64,000 bases of DNA, from contig CAWKLF010000001.1 in assembly GCA_963850425.1 (NCBI GenBank), positions 930,001 through 994,000 on the forward strand, in the 5' to 3' direction. Positions 60,747 to 64,000 of this stretch are shown piece after piece. The first letter of the stretch is position 1. Each line of letters opens with the position of its first letter. This stretch comes from Gp1-AA133 sp963850425 (lineage in GTDB: Bacteria > Acidobacteriota > Terriglobia > Terriglobales > Acidobacteriaceae). The position numbers and the translations under genes are program-made. Under the pieces are notes generated by a model. That model searched no databases, had not been told where the DNA came from, and saw only the letters and a program-made list of their open reading frames with translations.

Positions 60747-62110
60747 TTCTGGTTGGTCTGCAGAGCTTCCAGCTGCGCTGTGATGGCCTGCAGCGTCACC
60801 GGGTACTGACGCAGCATGGCGTCGATAGTGCTGTACTGCTTGATCAGGAACTCTCTTCGAGCAGCCAGGCGATCTTCAAAATCGGTGATCGTGTCACTTA
60901 GCATTTCCTGCTGATCTTTGATTTGTGTGATCTCAGTATTCAGGAGGCCCTGGGTTGGGCTGGTCAGAGCCGTAAGGTCGGCACTGAAATGAGAGCCAAA
61001 ACCGTCAGACAACGACTGGAAAAAGCTCTGGAAATCGGAGTAGTGACTGCTCAGGACGCCGCTGAAGGTCGTCTGGTCCACGCTCAGGGTGCCGTCGTTG
61101 GCCATGTTGATGCCAAGTGAAGCCAGGCTCGCATAGCCGTTATTGCCCGTCATAGCATAGGTGACATCGGATAACAGGTTGGCTTGCAAGGCCCGCAAAG
61201 AACTATTCGAACCCAAACTGCCCGCCGCCCCGGTGGAGGAGTTGACGGTGAACTGCGCGGTAATGGCCCGCATCACTGTGTTGTAGGCCGAAACAAAATT
61301 GTTAACCGCCTGGGTGGCGCCAGTCGTATCCGGTCCGACTGAAAGTTGGACGGCCGTGTTCGGCGCACTGCCGGCCAAGTTTAAGGTCACACCGCTGATG
61401 GCTCCCGTCACTGTGTTGGTTGTGCTGCTGATTGGCACACCATCAATCGTAAGGGACGCGTTTTGCCCTGCCACCGACTTGTGGAAATTTATGCCAGAGG
61501 TATTTCCCGTAACGGTCAAGTCTCCAGCCTCGCCGGTGGTCTTGCTGACCAGGGCCAGGCGAGCGCCGCTGGCGTCGTTGATGATGCTGGCGGTCACGCC
61601 CAAATTCTGGTCGTTGATGGCATTGGCTATTCCGCGAAGCGTGTTGTTCGTTGCATCGACCGTGATATCGGTGCTAGTCGTCCCGACCTTGAGAGTGATC
61701 ACTCCGGTGGCAAAGGTAGTGTTCTCGTCCGTTAATGCGTCTGTATAGGAGGAAGCGGTCGTAGCCAGACTATTGACCGCAATCAAGTGATTGCCGGTAG
61801 CCGCACCGGGCTTGGCGGTAGCAGTCAGAATGCTCGGCTGGGACGAGGTGGCAAGATTCGCCGAGAGAGCTCCGCTGGCATCGCTGAGTGCGTTCATGGC
61901 GGTCTTCAAGGCGTTCAGGCTGGCATTCATGCTGTTGAGATCGCTACGCTGGGCGCTGAACTTGCTTTGCTGCTGCTGCCACAATCGTTCCGGCCCGCGC
62001 GCCGTCTCGATAATCTGATCCACGACTGCTGTGACATCAAGGCCTGAGCCGGAACTTACGGTACTCGAGTTCAGGCCCATGCTGGTGAGGTTCACACCGC
62101 TGCTGGACAT
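60743..62110 (-). CDS. fliD: flagellar filament cap protein FliD
   Basis: A 455-residue capping protein that helps flagellin polymerise at the tip. The N-terminal motif SGLDVTAVVDQIIETARGPE and the C-terminal ITDFEDRLAARREFLIKQYSTIDAMLRQ helix are characteristic. The central part is a Thr/Ser/Ala-rich beta region. It overlaps fliS by four bases. Confidence 0.93.
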   Translation of the reverse strand: MSSSGVNLTSMGLNSSTVSSGSGLDVTAVVDQIIETARGPERLWQQQQSKFSAQRSDLNSMNASLNALKTAMNALSDASGALSANLATSSQPSILTATAKPGAATGNHLIAVNSLATTASSYTDALTDENTTFATGVITLKVGTTSTDITVDATNNTLRGIANAINDQNLGVTASIINDASGARLALVSKTTGEAGDLTVTGNTSGINFHKSVAGQNASLTIDGVPISSTTNTVTGAISGVTLNLAGSAPNTAVQLSVGPDTTGATQAVNNFVSAYNTVMRAITAQFTVNSSTGAAGSLGSNSSLRALQANLLSDVTYAMTGNNGYASLASLGINMANDGTLSVDQTTFSGVLSSHYSDFQSFFQSLSDGFGSHFSADLTALTSPTQGLLNTEITQIKDQQEMLSDTITDFEDRLAARREFLIKQYSTIDAMLRQYPVTLQAITAQLEALQTNQK

Positions 62111-62134
62111 GTATCTCCTTCTTTCGTGCTTGGC

Positions 62135-62464
62135 TTAGGATCTGACATCGAGGCTCGGCTGCGTCGGGTTCGCCTGCTCCAATTCACGGACGCTGCGCGC
62201 GATCTCAAGCAACTGTTGGGGAGGAATTTGCTGGATCAAATCTCCCGTGTCCTTGTCGAGAATGCGATAGATGATGAGGTTGGCTGGGCCGAATGACGCG
62301 TTCACCTGGACCTGCCGCGGTTCCAGCACACTCTGGGGAGCCGTGGCAACGCGGGTCTCCCTGACCGGCGGAGAAACGGTGGAAGCGGAGCGCGCGGGTG
62401 CCACCTCGCGTGCGCCGGATCTGGGTCCGAGAACCACCACTGCCTGGACCGGATCGATGCTCAT
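62135..62464 (-). CDS. flaG: FlaG family protein
   Basis: A 109-residue protein. The C-terminal half (VQVNASFGPANLIIYRILDKDTGDLIQQIPPQQLLEIA) matches FlaG, a filament-length-related protein encoded next to fliD in many bacteria. AAGGGGATG lies just before the ATG at 62464; an 18-residue upstream extension is spacer. The N-terminus is low-complexity. Confidence 0.8.
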   Translation of the reverse strand: MSIDPVQAVVVLGPRSGAREVAPARSASTVSPPVRETRVATAPQSVLEPRQVQVNASFGPANLIIYRILDKDTGDLIQQIPPQQLLEIARSVRELEQANPTQPSLDVRS

Positions 62465-62489
62465 AAGGCATCCCCTTGAAGAGATTGCA

Positions 62490-62515
62490 GGGAGGCGAGC
62501 GGTTTCCCGCCTCCC
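62490..62515 (-). terminator. hairpin between fliC and flaG
   Basis: On the minus strand, GGGAGGCG and CGCCTCCC form an 8-bp stem with a 10-base loop, 14 bases after the flagellin stop. The following T content is modest (TGCAATCTCTTC), so it may reduce rather than stop read-through from fliC to flaG. Confidence 0.5.
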
Positions 62516-62528
62516 CACATTCGTCGTT

Positions 62529-63716
62529 CTACTGGAGCAGCTTCAAGACGCTTTGCTGCATCTGGTTGGCCTGTGCCAACGACGAGATGCCGGTTTGGTT
62601 GAGAATGGAGTACTTGGTCATATTCGCCACTTCCTGAGCGATGTCGGCGGCGCGAATACCATCTTCGGCAGCCGACAGGTTCTGGGTCTGGTTCTGCATG
62701 ACGTTGACGGCGCTCTGCAGTCGGTTGATGGCCGCGCCGATCTGGCCTCGAGTGGCTGCTACCGACGAGATCGCCGCGTTGATGTTGGTCAAAGCCGCCT
62801 GGGCGGTGGCTGCCGTGGTGAGGCTGGCGGTGCCGCTGCCGCCGGCCAGAGTAGCTCCACCGAAGGTCAGGTTCGCATCCGTGCTGGTGGTAGCGACGCT
62901 GCTGCCTGCGGTTCCGGAGGTCTTTGCCAGGATGGCAATTGAGCTCGCGCCGGCGACCGCCGTGGCTGAAGCATTTGCGACGGTCGGCGAGCCATACACG
63001 GTTCCCGAACCGGCCCCGCCGTTGATGGCCGCAACCAGGTTCGATAGGCTGGCTGCCGTATTGGCGCCAATCAGGACTTCATTGGCGGTTGGAGTCGCCG
63101 TCAACGCGGTCACGAAGGTGTAGGTGGTCGCTCCGACCGTCACCGTCTTGGTGGCCGTCGCATTGGCCGCGGCGGTCAGCGTCCCGCTGGCATTGGCGAG
63201 CAACCCGATGCCCAGCGAAGACAGCACGCCGGTGGTGACGCCGATGTTGCTGGCACCGCCGCTGGTGGAATCGCTGAGGTAGATGTTGGTCGGCGTGGCC
63301 GTGAACACCGCCGTACCGTTGAAGGTGGTGTTGGTGCCGATACGATCAATTTCCGCCTTGATCGCGGAGAACTCGGAATCCAGCGCCGTACGCTGCGCGT
63401 TGGACACGGTGCCGGTGGCGGATTCGGTGGCCAGCGTAACCGCGCGATTCAGCAGGGTGGTGACCTGGGCGAGCGAGCCGTCGGCCACTTGCAAGTTGCC
63501 CACGCCGTCGTTTGCGTTGCGGGCCGATTGCGTCAGGGCGGTGATGTTGGCGTGCAACCCATCGGCAATGGCCAGACCGGCCGCGTCATCGGAGCCGCTG
63601 TTGATCCGGGACCCGGATGACAGCCGGAACAGGGTTTTCTGCAGTCCCGCTCCCGTAATCGCCAGCTGGTTTTGGGCGGCGAGGGACGGTATGTTATTCA
63701 GAATGCTAAGTGCCAT
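62529..63716 (-). CDS. fliC: flagellin
   Basis: A 395-residue filament subunit. The conserved N-terminal D0/D1 region (LQKTLFRLSSGSRINSGSDDAAGLAIADGL) and C-terminal region (ADIAQEVANMTKYSILNQTGISSLAQANQMQQSVLKLLQ) flank a central Ala/Thr/Gly-rich variable part with few bulky residues. GGGAGAG precedes the ATG. A second flagellin gene ends 103 bases upstream on the same strand. Confidence 0.95.
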   Translation of the reverse strand: MALSILNNIPSLAAQNQLAITGAGLQKTLFRLSSGSRINSGSDDAAGLAIADGLHANITALTQSARNANDGVGNLQVADGSLAQVTTLLNRAVTLATESATGTVSNAQRTALDSEFSAIKAEIDRIGTNTTFNGTAVFTATPTNIYLSDSTSGGASNIGVTTGVLSSLGIGLLANASGTLTAAANATATKTVTVGATTYTFVTALTATPTANEVLIGANTAASLSNLVAAINGGAGSGTVYGSPTVANASATAVAGASSIAILAKTSGTAGSSVATTSTDANLTFGGATLAGGSGTASLTTAATAQAALTNINAAISSVAATRGQIGAAINRLQSAVNVMQNQTQNLSAAEDGIRAADIAQEVANMTKYSILNQTGISSLAQANQMQQSVLKLLQ

Positions 63717-63769
63717 GATAACTCTCCCTTTTTGGCTCAGCTACAGTGCGGAGCCCGGATTCACTTCAG

Positions 63770-63777
63770 TCATCGGC
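63770..63777 (-). promoter_or_regulatory. weak FliA-like -10 element before fliC
   Basis: GCCGATGA (one or two changes from GCCGATAA) lies 53-60 bases before the flagellin start. At the expected distance upstream there is no TAAA, only a CGGATAAC word four bases out of register. It is a partial match. Confidence 0.25.
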
Positions 63778-63819
63778 CTTGGGAACCCGTTATCCGTTCC
63801 CAAGTATCCGAGCGCGCGG

Positions 63820-64000
63820 TTATTGCAACAGTTTCAGTACGCTCTGCTGCATCTGGTTGGCCTGAGCCAGCGAGGAGATGCCCGTCTGGTTAAGGATTGA
63901 GTACTTGGTCATGTTGGCCACTTCCTGGGCGATGTCGGCGGCGCGAATACCATCTTCGGCAGCCGACAGGTTCTGGGTCTGGTTCTGCATGACGTTGACG
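63820..64000 (-). CDS. fliC: second flagellin, C-terminus only (start lies beyond window)
   Basis: The last 60 codons of a flagellin reading off the right edge. The protein ending is the same as in the neighbouring flagellin (NVMQNQTQNLSAAEDGIRAADIAQ... to KLLQ), and its stop lies at 63820. The first 72 nt of the visible part are identical at the DNA level to the other copy. It is the upstream member of a tandem pair. Confidence 0.9.
   Translation of the reverse strand, partial: VNVMQNQTQNLSAAEDGIRAADIAQEVANMTKYSILNQTGISSLAQANQMQQSVLKLLQ

Noticed and set aside
1..64000. CRISPR arrays, insertion sequences, prophage genes, integrases, toxin-antitoxin or restriction genes
   Set aside because: I looked on both strands for repeat-spacer arrays, transposase or integrase motifs and short toxin-like pairs and saw none.

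Overview
The window is about 64 kb of GC-rich bacterial chromosome, gene-dense and collinear, with no plasmid, phage, insertion sequence or CRISPR array that I could see. Gene content and style suggest an Acidobacteriota member (Terriglobia/Koribacter-like). The pointers are the ispE / tRNA-Gln / prs / rplY / pth / rpsF-rpsR-rplI block, a homodimeric-type pyruvate dehydrogenase E1 with a two-lipoyl E2, many secreted proteins of acidobacterial type, and short palindromic spacer repeats. This assignment is inference from gene content, not from a marker-gene comparison.

Layout. 1-13 kb (mostly minus strand): a truncated DUF374 acyltransferase-like gene, a cupredoxin-like gene and a porin-like gene in one operon; two small plus-strand genes; a PilZ protein; a fatty-acid block of two tandem acyl carrier proteins and fabF; a pair of tandem amidohydrolases; dtd; a class II photolyase; folP. 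13-31 kb (mostly plus strand): dacB, a DUF488 protein, a lipoprotein cytochrome c, selA, a second DUF488-type protein, acpS, a membrane/spermidine-synthase-like fusion, an MlaD-type MCE protein, the MEP-pathway genes ispD, ispF and ispE, tRNA-Gln, prs, rplY, pth, rpsF, rpsR and rplI, ending in a good hairpin terminator. 31-35 kb: an ECF sigma factor, a zinc-finger anti-sigma protein carrying HEAT-like repeats, a DUF4097 repeat protein and a double-PDZ coiled-coil protein, which look like one envelope-related transcription unit.

35-52 kb: a GAF-GAF-GGDEF diguanylate cyclase, recG, a DUF4239 membrane protein, a formate/nitrite-type transporter, a zinc metallopeptidase coupled to an MscS channel, and the minus-strand pyruvate dehydrogenase operon aceE-aceF-lpd. 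The aceF gene is split by a single-base frameshift. 52-64 kb: a flagellar locus. The plus strand carries flgF, flgG, flgA, flgH, flgI, flgJ (rod-binding domain only), flgM, a small unknown ORF, a FlgN-like gene, flgK and flgL. It converges on a minus-strand set of two flagellins, flaG, fliD, fliS and a FliT-like gene. A textbook FliA (sigma-28) promoter sits directly in front of flgM.

Most genes are core housekeeping or motility functions. The less-described items are the sigma / HEAT-anti-sigma / DUF4097 / PDZ cassette, the paired intact and metal-ligand-less amidohydrolases, the repeated 25-bp palindrome, a damaged tRNA-like sequence and the aceF frameshift. I found no convincing evidence of a wholly new defence or mobile system.
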